From: Fibrella forsythiae
GTDB taxonomy: Bacteria > Bacteroidota > Bacteroidia > Cytophagales > Spirosomataceae
Assembly (NCBI RefSeq): GCF_017353175.1
Contig: NZ_JAFMYW010000001.1
Span: 1,342,317 to 1,406,316, forward strand
Length of the DNA: 64,000 bases
Direction of reading: 5' to 3'
Under the pieces are notes generated by a model. That model made no database searches. It was not told the DNA's origin and saw only the letters and a list, made by a program, of their open reading frames with translations. The first letter of the stretch is position 1. Each line of letters opens with the position of its first letter. This document shows positions 27,722 to 37,858 of this stretch, piece by piece. A program made the translations under genes and the position numbers.

Positions 27722-30700
27722 CTAGTTCTTTTCTTCTCCTTCAGCGAATACACCTTCAACGTCTTCGCAATGCCACATCCGCTGACGGCGCATGGTTGGC
27801 CGTACGGTAGACTGTCCCCCCGATTTGGCCTGCATCATCTTCTGGATCAATCGGGCACGGTCTGCCTCCATCGTTTCGCGATTCTTATCGTCGTTTTCCC
27901 GGCTGTAATAAATCGCTCCTTCGATCATCGTGAATTCTGGACGAGCGTAGATCGAGAGCGGGTTGTTGTTCCAAAGCACCAGATCGGCATCTTTACCGGC
28001 CTTGATGCTACCCATGCGGCTATCGAGGTGAAGCAGTTTGGCGGGGTTCAGTGTCACCATTTTCCAGGCTTGCTCTTCTGTCATGCCACCATACAGCACC
28101 GTTTTGGCAGCCTCCTGGTTCAGTCGGCGGGCCATTTCAGCATCATCCGAGTTGATCGATACCGTTACGCCTTCGCGGCTCATCAGGGCAGCGTTGTATG
28201 GAATGGCATCTTTCACTTCCATTTTGTAGGCCCACCAGTCGGCAAACGACGAACCACCAACGCCGTGTTTTGCCATCTTGTCGGCTACTTTATACCCTTC
28301 CAGAATATGGGTAAACGTGTTGACTTTGAAGCCCAGCGAATCGGCTACTTTCAACAGCATGTTAATCTCCGATTGTACATACGAGTGACACGTGATGAAC
28401 CGTTTCTTCGCCAGAATCTCAGACAGTGCGTCGAGTTCGATATCCCGACGGGGCATTTCAAGCGTGGCGGTTGCGGCACCTTTCTTTCCTTTAGCGGGCG
28501 TAGCAACCTGCGCATTATAGTCGGCCCAGGCTTTAGCGTATTCTTTGGCGCGCATGAAGTGGTCCATGTATACCTGCTCAACGCCCATCCGTGTTTGTGG
28601 GAAACGTACCTGAGCAGCAGCTGGCGCACTCGACTGTTTTACGTTCTCACCAAGGGCGAACTTAATGAAACCGTCGGCACCTTTGATCAGCATATTCGAA
28701 GCCGGTTCACCCCATTTCAATTTCACAATAGCCGACTGACCACCAATGGCATTGGCCGAACCATGCAGGAGTTGCGATGAGGTAACCCCACCCGCCAACT
28801 GCCGGTAGATGTTGATATCATCTGGATTGATGGCATCTGACATACGTACCTCAGCCGTGCTCGACTGCGAGCCTTCGTTGATCGATACCAGCGCAATGTG
28901 CGAATGTTCGTCGATGATACCGTTTGTCAGGTGCTTGCCTGTTCCGTCAACAACGCTTCCGCTGGCGGGGGCCGGCAGGTTTTTACCGATCTTCGCAATT
29001 TTGCCGTCGGTCACCAGCACATCCATATTTGACTGGATACCATCGGCCTCATTGGTCCATACGGTTGCGTTCCGGATCAGCATGGTCTGGGCCTGTGGCT
29101 TTCTGGTGTTTCCCATACCCACAAACGGATAGAGCATGCCACCAAGTTGAGGCTTTCTGGCCGTATCGGCTTTGGCAATCGACGCGCTGAATGGTTTGCT
29201 CAGGGTGGCCGACCAGGTCACATCCTGGCCGTTTGGCTGCTCGCCGTCTCCCTTGAAACCAGTGCCATCGCGGTAGCCTGTCAGGCGGGTCATGGCGTTG
29301 GGCTGGCGCCGGTTCAGGGCCACCCGCATCGAAATCAGGTTATTATCGAGCGATACGATCGGCGTCAGCTTTGTCGTATCGTTAACCGTCACCTGATACG
29401 TCGGCTTCTCCGGATTATCCCCCGTTACCAGCAGTTTTACGTTAGGCCGGTCCGGCGACCCGGCGGTGCCGATTTTCAGGTCATACGTACCCCGGATATC
29501 CGCAATGTTCGGGTTAGTCACCACATACTGTTTACCCTGAATCCAGTTTTCATAGACGACATTGGTAGGCGAAAAGAGGTTGCCCGACGTGATCACAAAG
29601 TTGGCCACTTTGCCAACCGCCAACGTACCCAGCAGGTCATCAGCTTTAATTAATTTGGCAGGGCCAATTGTTAATGCTTCCAGCGCTTTTTGCTCGCTAA
29701 GACCATATTCGATGGCTTTGCGCACATTGGCCATAAACTCGCTCCGGTTTCTGAGCCCTGAACTGGTCAATACAAACGGAATGTTTGCTGCGGCCAGCAT
29801 CGCGGCATTGGCAGGTGCCATTTCCCAATGTTTCATTTCCGCCAGCGACACGTTGTCGGCATCCCAGGCATCTTCAACGTCGTAGGCCTGTGGGAACGCC
29901 ACGGGCACAATCAGTGTAGCGCCGGTTGCCTTGATCTCGTCGATCCGCTGGTATTCATCGCCACCCGTGCGGATGATAAACTGCATTCTGAATTCATCGC
30001 CAATGTTATCCGCCCGAAGTACACCTAATTTATCGCCGACTTCGAAAAACGCCGGTACGCCCGCCATCCGGTTGTATGCATCGAGCGATAGGTTCATCTG
30101 CGGTTTCTGTTTCGACCGCTTGAACCAATCCGCATCATAGAGCGATTGCCGCAGCAGAGCCACCGTACCCATTATTGAATTGGGATTCGACTGCCCTGAT
30201 GTCCCCTTGCTGAACGAAAAATGCTGGCTCAACCCATTGCGTAACAACACCATATTTTCGCGGTCATCAGCCACAGTCACCAGCGCGCCGTTACCACGGG
30301 CAATGCCATCGTGGTTGTGGGTCAGCACAGCTCCGAAACCCAGCTTACGCAGTTCGTCAGCTTTGGCGGCCGTTACTTTAAAAAGCTGGCTGGCATCGTT
30401 TTCTGGCTGGATAGCCTGATTCCAATAGTAGGCTCCTTTTTTGTTTGATTCAAGCTGAGGCGCACCGCCAAAGCCACGTCCCTGACCGGGTGCTCCCCGA
30501 ACGATTTCAGGCATACCATAGTCAGAATCAAGATCGATCAGGCCGGGGTATATTCGGCGACCGGCCAGATTGGCAACAACGGCTCCGGCCGGTACAGTTA
30601 CAGATGTGCCAATGGCTTCGATCCGACCATTGCGAACAATAAGCGTGGCATTTTGTAGGGTAGTTTGTGGGTCAACTACAATGGTTGCGTTGGTAAACGC

Positions 30701-30811
30701 GTAGAAGTTTGGTCGCTCGTCGTGGACACCGTTCTGGGGTATTATAGATTGTGCCAGCCCTGACTTTGTGAACCCGACTGCCAACAAGAGCAACAGGAGA
30801 TGTTTACGCAT
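27722..30811 (-). CDS. Double amidohydrolase-domain exported protein
   Basis: The protein is 1029 aa from the preferred start at 30811 (MRKHLLLLLLAVGFTKSGLAQ); an extra 43 codons upstream are not signal-like. There are two amidohydrolase-like halves. In the first (about 40-440) the metal motif is GLIDLDSDYG, without the H-x-H. In the second (about 580-1000) the full set is present: GIIDEHSHIA, CHSYVQ, FTHILEG and INSDDAE. The second half is therefore probably an active metal-dependent hydrolase and the first a structural or regulatory relic. It is expected in the periplasm. The substrate is unknown; related Bacteroidota proteins are annotated only as amidohydrolases. The 433 aa amidohydrolase-fold gene follows 165 bp downstream on the same strand. 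Confidence 0.87.
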   Translation of the reverse strand: MRKHLLLLLLAVGFTKSGLAQSIIPQNGVHDERPNFYAFTNATIVVDPQTTLQNATLIVRNGRIEAIGTSVTVPAGAVVANLAGRRIYPGLIDLDSDYGMPEIVRGAPGQGRGFGGAPQLESNKKGAYYWNQAIQPENDASQLFKVTAAKADELRKLGFGAVLTHNHDGIARGNGALVTVADDRENMVLLRNGLSQHFSFSKGTSGQSNPNSIMGTVALLRQSLYDADWFKRSKQKPQMNLSLDAYNRMAGVPAFFEVGDKLGVLRADNIGDEFRMQFIIRTGGDEYQRIDEIKATGATLIVPVAFPQAYDVEDAWDADNVSLAEMKHWEMAPANAAMLAAANIPFVLTSSGLRNRSEFMANVRKAIEYGLSEQKALEALTIGPAKLIKADDLLGTLAVGKVANFVITSGNLFSPTNVVYENWIQGKQYVVTNPNIADIRGTYDLKIGTAGSPDRPNVKLLVTGDNPEKPTYQVTVNDTTKLTPIVSLDNNLISMRVALNRRQPNAMTRLTGYRDGTGFKGDGEQPNGQDVTWSATLSKPFSASIAKADTARKPQLGGMLYPFVGMGNTRKPQAQTMLIRNATVWTNEADGIQSNMDVLVTDGKIAKIGKNLPAPASGSVVDGTGKHLTNGIIDEHSHIALVSINEGSQSSTAEVRMSDAINPDDINIYRQLAGGVTSSQLLHGSANAIGGQSAIVKLKWGEPASNMLIKGADGFIKFALGENVKQSSAPAAAQVRFPQTRMGVEQVYMDHFMRAKEYAKAWADYNAQVATPAKGKKGAATATLEMPRRDIELDALSEILAKKRFITCHSYVQSEINMLLKVADSLGFKVNTFTHILEGYKVADKMAKHGVGGSSFADWWAYKMEVKDAIPYNAALMSREGVTVSINSDDAEMARRLNQEAAKTVLYGGMTEEQAWKMVTLNPAKLLHLDSRMGSIKAGKDADLVLWNNNPLSIYARPEFTMIEGAIYYSRENDDKNRETMEADRARLIQKMMQAKSGGQSTVRPTMRRQRMWHCEDVEGVFAEGEEKN

Positions 30812-31154
30812 GTAGATGAGTGTTCTGTTTAGTTTAAGCATCAAAAATAGCTCAGACAACGAAAGAACAATCCGCTTTTCGATACGATACGGTATATATA
30901 TCCTGACCAGCTCAAAAAAACCAAATAAATTATAAGCCAACTACCTTAATCACAATCTCTATCAGAATACTATTCTGATTAAATCGAGTTTCCTATGGAG
31001 TCAGCGGTGTCCTATTCGGTCAACGTATTCTGCCTGCCGTTGGCTCTTGAGTTATCGCTGTTTCGCACGTTCTCACTTAGCTGTTTGAATGCTTATGTAT
31101 AGTGCGGTTTTCACACCCGTTCCTGATGTATTTAGCCAGTCAGGCTTGGCTGGG
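30812..31154. other. Non-coding spacer before the adhesin island
   Basis: This contains the 5' region of the double-amidohydrolase gene and the boundary to the decayed adhesin copy. I see no gene, strong hairpin or convincing promoter; the sequence between 30830 and 30990 is AT-rich. Confidence 0.5.
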
Positions 31155-32335
31155 CGTTAGGACACGGACATACAAGTCTAGTTGGCCTTGCAACTCGGCC
31201 GTAGCTACCACGACAACCAATGCGTCGGGCCCTTACTCGTTCACAGGCCTAACGTCAGGTACGTCCAACAGCTACTCGGTGGGCTTTACACCGCCTGCTG
31301 GCTATAACGCGACCATCAGCAACGTCGGCTCAGACACGGCCGACTCAGACGCCGATCCGATCACGGGCAACACCACCCTGGATGTCGGCTTTGTGAAGGC
31401 TGCTTATCCCCCACCTTTGTCATCGCCAAGACCGTCGATAACGACAGAGTGGCAAAAGGCGGAATCGCGTCACCTACACGATCTCCCTGACCAACACCAG
31501 TGCCACCACGGCCACGAACGTGATTGTTACCGATGCTTTCAGCTCGTCGGGACTTACCATCGTAGGATCAGCCACCACCTCCGCCGGCACTTTTACGCCT
31601 TCTGCAACAGGTGATGCCTAGACGATCCCTTCCCTGGCTGTCAGCCAGACAGCCACGCTTAGCTTCCAGGTTCAGGCCAATGAAGCAGGCCTTGTCTATA
31701 ACGTGGCCACGGCTCCCGATGGCACCACCGCCACGGCCTGTCTGACTATGCCTTTTCAGGTGTGCGCCAATGAGCTCTTTGAGTTTTAGCTTTCGGCCCC
31801 CAACAGCTTCAGCACCTACCAATGGTCGTTGAACGGAAGCCCTGTCCCGGGAGCCACCAGCGCCACCCTGAGTGTGACGGCGGTAGGTGAGTACACTGTG
31901 TCCATCACCAACGCGGCTGGCTGCCCCGACGGTTCATGCTGCCCCTTCGTGGTGGTGGCCGACCCAGCCCCCAGCCTGACCGCTACGGCGGTAGCGGCTA
32001 GCTGCACCGGCTCAACGCCACTCGATGATGTCAGCATCACCCTGGTGGGCAGCTCGACCAACGCCGTCAGCTACACCATTAGCCTGGGCAGCAGCTTCAC
32101 GTCCTCGACACCCCTGTTTGCTACTGACCAGCCGCTGGCGGGTCTGGCCACGGGCAGTGTGCTTAAAGGCGGTCTGGTCAACCCGCTCTCGGCGCCTGGC
32201 AGCAGCTATACCATCCAGGTGTACTCGGGCGAAGGCTGCTTCAGTGATGTAGTGGTGGTCATTCCGCCAGCTCAGTGCCAATGCCCACCCGTCAAATGTG
32301 TGCCATTTGTGGTCAAGAACGTATTGCGCCGGTAA
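31155..32335 (+). pseudogene. Decayed 3' copy of the 1666 aa SdrD-B/DUF11 surface protein
   Basis: The sequence aligns in order with the end of the intact gene at 32794-37794. It has an SdrD-B repeat piece (YSFTGLTSGTSNSYSVGFTP), then a join that removes about one whole repeat, then DUF11, the Ig-like module and the tail CQCPPVKCVPFVVKNVLRR. At least two in-frame stops (TAG near 31619 and near 31787) and frameshifts near 31405 and 31470 break it. The last part (31829-32335) is still open and well conserved. No start, signal peptide or N-terminal domain remains. It is either a dead tandem duplicate or a donor of sequence to the intact neighbour by gene conversion; decay is the simpler reading. 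Confidence 0.88.
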
Positions 32336-32793
32336 GGGTCGCCGCTACGGTCTCTGATTTAACTTCGGGCCAGTCTTAACAGGGCTGGCCCAACTAATTT
32401 ACGGGCGTTTCGGTGGTGAGTAGCGTATGGCTGAAGGAAGTTACTCACTCCACAGCCATGTTAGGGACAGCGATCGCCTATGATAGTTAATATGGCCATT
32501 GTTGTCTTAAACTGGTACAGTTATTGTTAACAGGCAAAAATACACTTACTATTTTATAATACTTAATCTATAATAAGAATATACTATTAAAAATAATACG
32601 CCAAAAATAGATAGTTAATACTTAATTTACAGTACCATATTTGCAGTAAATTACTGATATACAATCGTTTATTATAGCTATATAACCTATTCTATTTTTT
32701 ACTTTATTACCAATTTATACTTAGCAAATTCTAATGGCCCTTCTATTGTGCATTCAGATAACGTAAATACTTATCTAGTCACTTTTTTGGGTC
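32336..32793. other. AT-rich leader of the 1666 aa surface protein gene
   Basis: No gene is seen. A weak stem-loop (GGGCCAG at 32367-32373 with CTGGCCC at 32385-32391) may terminate transcripts from the left. From about 32500 the DNA becomes strikingly AT-rich, with many TTAATA and TATAAT-like words, up to the start codon; it presumably holds the promoter, but I cannot fix -7/-33 elements. Confidence 0.5.
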
Positions 32794-35700
32794 ATGAAAA
32801 ATTATCGGTCTACTACTTACCGGGCCCCTGCCCGTTGCCGAACTATAGTATGGATGCTATTATTTCTTGCAGGCATTCTCCCTACGGCACTACAGGCACA
32901 AACCATTTCGGGAACAGTCTATCGCGATTTTAACAGTAACGGAGTTTATGATACAGCTCCTGCATCTACCACCTTTACAGAACTTGGCCTGGCTGGCATA
33001 GAAGTTCGTCTTTTTAACGCGGCGGGCGTCAACATCACACCAGGCCTCTCAGTAACCACATCGGCAACTGGCTCGTATGCCATTACGCCTACGCAGGCGA
33101 GTGGCCCCTACCGCGTGGAGTTTACGATCCCGACAAGTCTGGACCATTTCTACAGTGGAGCGGTAAACACCAGTCAGGGAACATCGATTCAGTTCGTGGC
33201 ATCGGCACCAGCTACGGTTAATTTTGCAGTGAACTATCCGAAAGATTATTGCCAGAGTAGCCCCGACCTGGCGGTTGCCTGCTTCGTTAGCGGTGATCCG
33301 CTGGCAACGGGCAGTACGGTAGCCTCTGACGATGCCATTGTTACAGTACCTTACGGCATTGCCAACGCCTCTACGGCCTCACCTTCTCATTTGGCAAACG
33401 CTTCAGAAGTGGGCAGCGTTTGGGGAGCGGCTTATCAGCGCACATCGAAAAAACTGTTTACAGCAGCTTTCCTGAAACGGCACGTGGGTTTAGGCCAGTT
33501 GGGGCTTGGTGGTATTTATACGACCAACATAACCACTACGCCAACCAGCACTACCTACGCTGACCTTGAAACGTTAGGCATTGATCTTGGTGCTTCCTTA
33601 TTGGGTACTCGCGTGTTACCTGCCAATGGCACCGTTTCGAACAATGACGCAACTGCCTTTAACCTGATTGGCAAAATTGGGCTTGGCGGTGTTGCGCTGT
33701 CTGATGATGAAAGCAAATTGTATGTCATTGACCTATACAATAAAAAACTGCTTATTCTGAATATTGGCAACCCTGCCAAAAGCTCCCTTACGGCTGCTGA
33801 CATTCAGCAGGTGACTCTTCCAACCCCTACCTGCGTTGGCGGTGTGGCCCGGCCTTTTGCGGTCAATGTAGGAAATGGGAAAGTGTATGTGGGTATTGTT
33901 TGCTCAGGAGAGAACAGCGTGAACAGCGGTAACGCAAACCTGGATGGGTACGTCTATGAAATGGATCCGGCCACCAACGTATTCAATTCAACGCCGATTC
34001 TGACGATACCGCTGGATTACACCAAAGGCAGGATGCACACAGGGCACCCCGAGATGGGCAATACCTGGAGCCCCTGGGCCAGTTCATTTGCGCAGCTCTT
34101 CCGGGGAGACGCATCAACGGCGGGCGCCCGGATTGGGCGGGCACAGCCAATGCTCTCCAACATTGCCTTTACCGACAATGGCGATATGCTCCTGGCCTTC
34201 ATGGATCGGGGTGGCCACCAGTTAGGGTACCGCAACCGGAATACAACTGATACAAAGGCAACGCCCGATACACTGTTCAACGGCTACATCAGCGGTGATC
34301 TGTTACGCGCCCGATACAATGGTTCTGCCTGGGTTATGGAAAGTAATGGCCGGGTTGCAGCCACGTCAACACAGGCACAATTATCGGGGGCTGGCACAAG
34401 CAATAGCCAGGGCCCGGGCGGTGGGGAGTTCTACGCAAACGACGTATATGCAGATAATACCGGAGATCTCCATCAGGAAACAATTGAAGGTGGCATTGCG
34501 GTAATCCCGGGAACCAACCATGTTGTAGCAACCGTGATGGATCCCCTCACCATTTGGTCGGGTGGTTTCAGTTGGTTCAACAACACGAATGGTGATGACA
34601 CCAAACGGTATCAGATTTACCTGACTGTAGGTACGGGGGCTAACCCGGCTACCTATGGTAAAGCGAACGGCCTGGGGGTGATTGCCGCCGTATGCGACCC
34701 TGCTCCTATTCAAATTGGCAACCGGGTCTGGAGAGACGTCAATAATAACGGCATTCAGGACCCGGGCGAACCGGCGCTGGCTGGTGTCGCTGTGCTTCTG
34801 AAAGGCCCCGGTTTACCAACGGGTGGCATTTCGGTAACGACGAATAGCAGTGGCGAATATTACTTCTCTAACCGATCGGCAACAAACGCAACAGGCTTTG
34901 CCAACAGTTTGTCGTTAACATATGGTGGTTCGTATTCACTGACCTTCCCGACCAGCACAAGCGCCGGCACATTACTACTAAGTACCAAACCAAACTCAGC
35001 TACGGGCACTAACCCCGACCAGATTGATACAGACCCTAATGTGGCCGGTTTGGTAAGTTTCACCTTGGGGTTACCCGGCCAAAATGATTTCACCTACGAT
35101 GCCGCTTATTTTCAGCCAGCTTCATTGGGCGACTACACGTTTGATGATGCCAACAAAGATGGCATTCAGAATGCAGGAGATACACCGCTGGTCGGCGTAA
35201 CGGTAACGCTCTATCAGAACGGATCAGCGGTGGCCACAACCACCACCAACGCTTCGGGCCTCTACTCATTTACAGGATTGACCCCAGGTACGTCCAACAG
35301 CTATTCAGTTGGCTTTACCGCTCCTGCTGGCTACACAGCCACCATCAGCAACGTCGGTTCAGATACCGCCGATTCGGACCCAGATCCAGCTACGGGTATT
35401 ACGGCCCCGGTGACCCTGACTGCCGGCGAGAACAACCCAACCCTGGATGCTGGTTTTTATCTGATTCCGGCTTCACTGGGCGACTATACATTTGTTGATG
35501 CTAACAAAGATGGTATTCAGAACGCAGGCGACACCCCATTACCGGGCGTAACCGTAACGCTCTTTCAAAACGGATCGGCCGTGGCCACCACAACAACGAA
35601 TGCGTCGGGGCTCTACTCGTTCACAGGCCTAACGCCAGGTACGTCCAACAGTTACTCGGTAGGCTTTACTACGCCAACCGGCTACAAAGCCACCATTAGC

Positions 35701-37794
35701 AATGTAGGTTCAGACACGGCTGACAGTGATGCCAGTCCGGCAACGGGCAACACCCAGTCGGTAACCCTGGCTCCGGGTGAGCACAACCCAACCTTGGATG
35801 CTGGTTTTTATCTGATTCCGGCTTCACTAGGCGACTATGCATTTGTTGATGCTAACAAAGATGGTATTCAGAACGCAGGCGACACCCCATTACCGGGCGT
35901 GACGGTAACGCTCTATCAAAATGGAAGCGCCGTAGCCACCACAACAACGAATGCGTCGGGGCTATACTCGTTTACGGGGTTGACCCCAGGTACGTCCAAC
36001 AGCTACGTGGTAGGTTTCACACCGCCTGCTGGCTACACGACTACCATCACCAACGTGGGCTCCGACACCGCCGACAGTGATGCCAGCGTAGTAACGGGCA
36101 ACACCCAATCGGTGACCCTGGCTCCGGGCGAGAACAACCCAACCTTGGATGCTGGTTTTTATCTGATTCCGGCTTCACTGGGCGACTATGCATTTGTTGA
36201 TACCAACAAAGATGGCATTCAGAACGCAGGCGACGTTCCGCTGGTAGGCGTAACGGTAACATTGTACCAGAACGGATCGGCCGTGGCCACGACCACCACC
36301 GATGCATCGGGTCTCTACTCGTTCACAGGCCTAACGCCAGGTACGTCCAACAGTTACTCGGTGGGCTTTACACCGCCTGCTGGCTACACGACTACCATCA
36401 GCAACGTAGGCTCAGACACGGCCGACTCAGATGCCGATCCGATCACGGGCAACACCCAGTCGGTAACCCTGGCTCCGGGTGAGCACAACCCCACGCTCGA
36501 TGCGGGCTTCTTCCTGCCAACGGCCAGCCTGGGCAACTTCGTCTTTGAAGATGTCAACAAGGATGGCCTTCAGGATGCCGGTGATATCTCCATTCCGGGT
36601 GCGGTGGTCACCCTGCTCCAGAGTGGCACCGTAGCGGGTACCACCACTACGACTGTCGACGGTCTCTACAGCTTCACGGGCCTGACCCCGGGCCTCCCCT
36701 ACTCGGTGAGCTTCACCACCCCGGCAGGTTTCTCGGCCACCACCCCGAAGGTGGGCAGCGACGACACCATCGATTCGGACCCGGTGGCGGGTGTCACGGC
36801 CCCGGTGACCCTGTCGGTCAACGAGAACAACACCACCCTGGATGCCGGCTTTGTTCGGCCAGCCGTAACTTACTCGATCGCGAAGACGGTAAGCAAGAGC
36901 CGGGTGGCGAAAGGTGAAATCGTTACCTACACGATCTCCCTGACCAACACCAGTGCCACCACGGCCACGAACGTGATTGTTACCGATGCCTTTAGCTCGT
37001 CGGGACTCACGGTTATTGGTTCAGGGTCGGCTTCGGTGGGTAGTTTTGTTCCTTCGTTAACAGGCGGTTTGTGGACTATACCAACGCTGGCCGGTGGTCA
37101 GGTAGCTACGTTGAGCTTCCAGGCGCAGGTCAATACTGAAGGACTGGTTTACAATGTAGCCACCGCACCCGGCGGCACCAGCACTACGGCTACCGCCTGC
37201 CTGACGGTTCCTTTCCATGTATGCGAGAATACGCCTTTCGAGTTTTTACTGTCGACACCTACTAGCTTCAGCACCTATCAGTGGTCGTTGAACGGCACGC
37301 CAATTCCGGGAGCCACCAGTTCAACACTGAGCGTGACCGCCATTGGTGAGTATACCGTATCGGCAACCAACTCGGCCGGGTGCCCGGATGGCTCATGCTG
37401 CCCCTTCGTGATCATCGCCGATCCGGCACCGAGCCTGACCGCCACGGCGGTAGCGGCTAGCTGCACCGGTGCCACACCACTCAACGATGCCAAAATCACC
37501 CTGGTGGGCAGTTCAACCAATGCCGTTAGTTATAACGTCTCTGTGGGTAGTAGCTTCACGGCTTCGACACCCCTGTTTGCCACTGACCAGCCGCTGTCAG
37601 GTTTGACTACGGGCAGTGTGCTGGTAGCCAACCAGCATAACCCGGCTCTGGCCCCGGGAACCACCTACACGATTCGGGTGTACTCGGCCGAAGGCTGCTT
37701 CAGCGATGTGGTAGTGGTCATTCCACCGGCTCAGTGCCAGTGTCCACCCGTCAAGTGTGTACCTGTAACGGTGAAACGCGTCGTTCGGCGCTAG
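32794..37794 (+). CDS. Giant secreted SdrD-B/DUF11 repeat protein (1666 aa)
   Basis: A signal peptide (residues 1-36, ending LPTALQAQ) is followed by a Cna-B/SdrD-type domain (ISGTVYRDFNSNGVYD, 37-150). A large beta-rich domain spans about 150-635; its motif SVWGAAYQRTSKKLFTAAFL, then KRHVG, recurs in the 2504 aa protein. An SdrD-B domain begins at about 637 (IGNRVWRDVNNNGIQDPGE). Five tandem SdrD-B repeats of exactly 117 aa start at about 776 (DANKDGIQNAGD calcium-loop type). A DUF11 domain lies at about 1358-1470, and an Ig-like/Cys-rich module (GCPDGSCCPF) precedes the tail CQCPPVKCVPVTVKRVVRR. Such proteins are surface stalks or adhesins. No Por_Secre or gliding-type T9SS domain is seen, so the short tail may be the sorting signal. 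The promoter region is AT-rich and a strong terminator follows. Confidence 0.92.
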   Translation: MKNYRSTTYRAPARCRTIVWMLLFLAGILPTALQAQTISGTVYRDFNSNGVYDTAPASTTFTELGLAGIEVRLFNAAGVNITPGLSVTTSATGSYAITPTQASGPYRVEFTIPTSLDHFYSGAVNTSQGTSIQFVASAPATVNFAVNYPKDYCQSSPDLAVACFVSGDPLATGSTVASDDAIVTVPYGIANASTASPSHLANASEVGSVWGAAYQRTSKKLFTAAFLKRHVGLGQLGLGGIYTTNITTTPTSTTYADLETLGIDLGASLLGTRVLPANGTVSNNDATAFNLIGKIGLGGVALSDDESKLYVIDLYNKKLLILNIGNPAKSSLTAADIQQVTLPTPTCVGGVARPFAVNVGNGKVYVGIVCSGENSVNSGNANLDGYVYEMDPATNVFNSTPILTIPLDYTKGRMHTGHPEMGNTWSPWASSFAQLFRGDASTAGARIGRAQPMLSNIAFTDNGDMLLAFMDRGGHQLGYRNRNTTDTKATPDTLFNGYISGDLLRARYNGSAWVMESNGRVAATSTQAQLSGAGTSNSQGPGGGEFYANDVYADNTGDLHQETIEGGIAVIPGTNHVVATVMDPLTIWSGGFSWFNNTNGDDTKRYQIYLTVGTGANPATYGKANGLGVIAAVCDPAPIQIGNRVWRDVNNNGIQDPGEPALAGVAVLLKGPGLPTGGISVTTNSSGEYYFSNRSATNATGFANSLSLTYGGSYSLTFPTSTSAGTLLLSTKPNSATGTNPDQIDTDPNVAGLVSFTLGLPGQNDFTYDAAYFQPASLGDYTFDDANKDGIQNAGDTPLVGVTVTLYQNGSAVATTTTNASGLYSFTGLTPGTSNSYSVGFTAPAGYTATISNVGSDTADSDPDPATGITAPVTLTAGENNPTLDAGFYLIPASLGDYTFVDANKDGIQNAGDTPLPGVTVTLFQNGSAVATTTTNASGLYSFTGLTPGTSNSYSVGFTTPTGYKATISNVGSDTADSDASPATGNTQSVTLAPGEHNPTLDAGFYLIPASLGDYAFVDANKDGIQNAGDTPLPGVTVTLYQNGSAVATTTTNASGLYSFTGLTPGTSNSYVVGFTPPAGYTTTITNVGSDTADSDASVVTGNTQSVTLAPGENNPTLDAGFYLIPASLGDYAFVDTNKDGIQNAGDVPLVGVTVTLYQNGSAVATTTTDASGLYSFTGLTPGTSNSYSVGFTPPAGYTTTISNVGSDTADSDADPITGNTQSVTLAPGEHNPTLDAGFFLPTASLGNFVFEDVNKDGLQDAGDISIPGAVVTLLQSGTVAGTTTTTVDGLYSFTGLTPGLPYSVSFTTPAGFSATTPKVGSDDTIDSDPVAGVTAPVTLSVNENNTTLDAGFVRPAVTYSIAKTVSKSRVAKGEIVTYTISLTNTSATTATNVIVTDAFSSSGLTVIGSGSASVGSFVPSLTGGLWTIPTLAGGQVATLSFQAQVNTEGLVYNVATAPGGTSTTATACLTVPFHVCENTPFEFLLSTPTSFSTYQWSLNGTPIPGATSSTLSVTAIGEYTVSATNSAGCPDGSCCPFVIIADPAPSLTATAVAASCTGATPLNDAKITLVGSSTNAVSYNVSVGSSFTASTPLFATDQPLSGLTTGSVLVANQHNPALAPGTTYTIRVYSAEGCFSDVVVVIPPAQCQCPPVKCVPVTVKRVVRR
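35119..36873 (+). repeat. Five tandem SdrD-B coding repeats, period exactly 351 bp
   Basis: Units start at 35119, 35470, 35821, 36172 and 36523, spaced exactly 351 bp. The first four are nearly identical in DNA; the fifth is diverged (ASLGNFVFEDVNKDGLQDAG). High DNA identity implies recent expansion or gene conversion and makes copy number likely to vary between strains. Confidence 0.9.
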
Positions 37795-37823
37795 GGGCAG
37801 ATTATATCCAGCGTGTTTTTATG

Positions 37824-37858
37824 CGGGCCAACTCCTCATCGAGTTGGCCCGTTTTTTT
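37824..37858 (+). terminator. Rho-independent terminator of the 1666 aa protein gene
   Basis: An 11-bp perfect stem (37824-37834 with 37841-37851, loop CTCATC) is followed by seven T. It lies 30 bp after the stop codon. Confidence 0.92.

Noticed and set aside
27770..28780. 336 aa open frame on the plus strand
   Set aside because: It lies antisense to the conserved second amidohydrolase domain and has no family features; it is a shadow produced by the codon bias of the real gene.
35119..36873. Regularly spaced repeats as a possible CRISPR array
   Set aside because: The period is 351 bp, the repeats are in frame and encode SdrD-B domains inside a long protein; no short repeat/spacer pattern exists.
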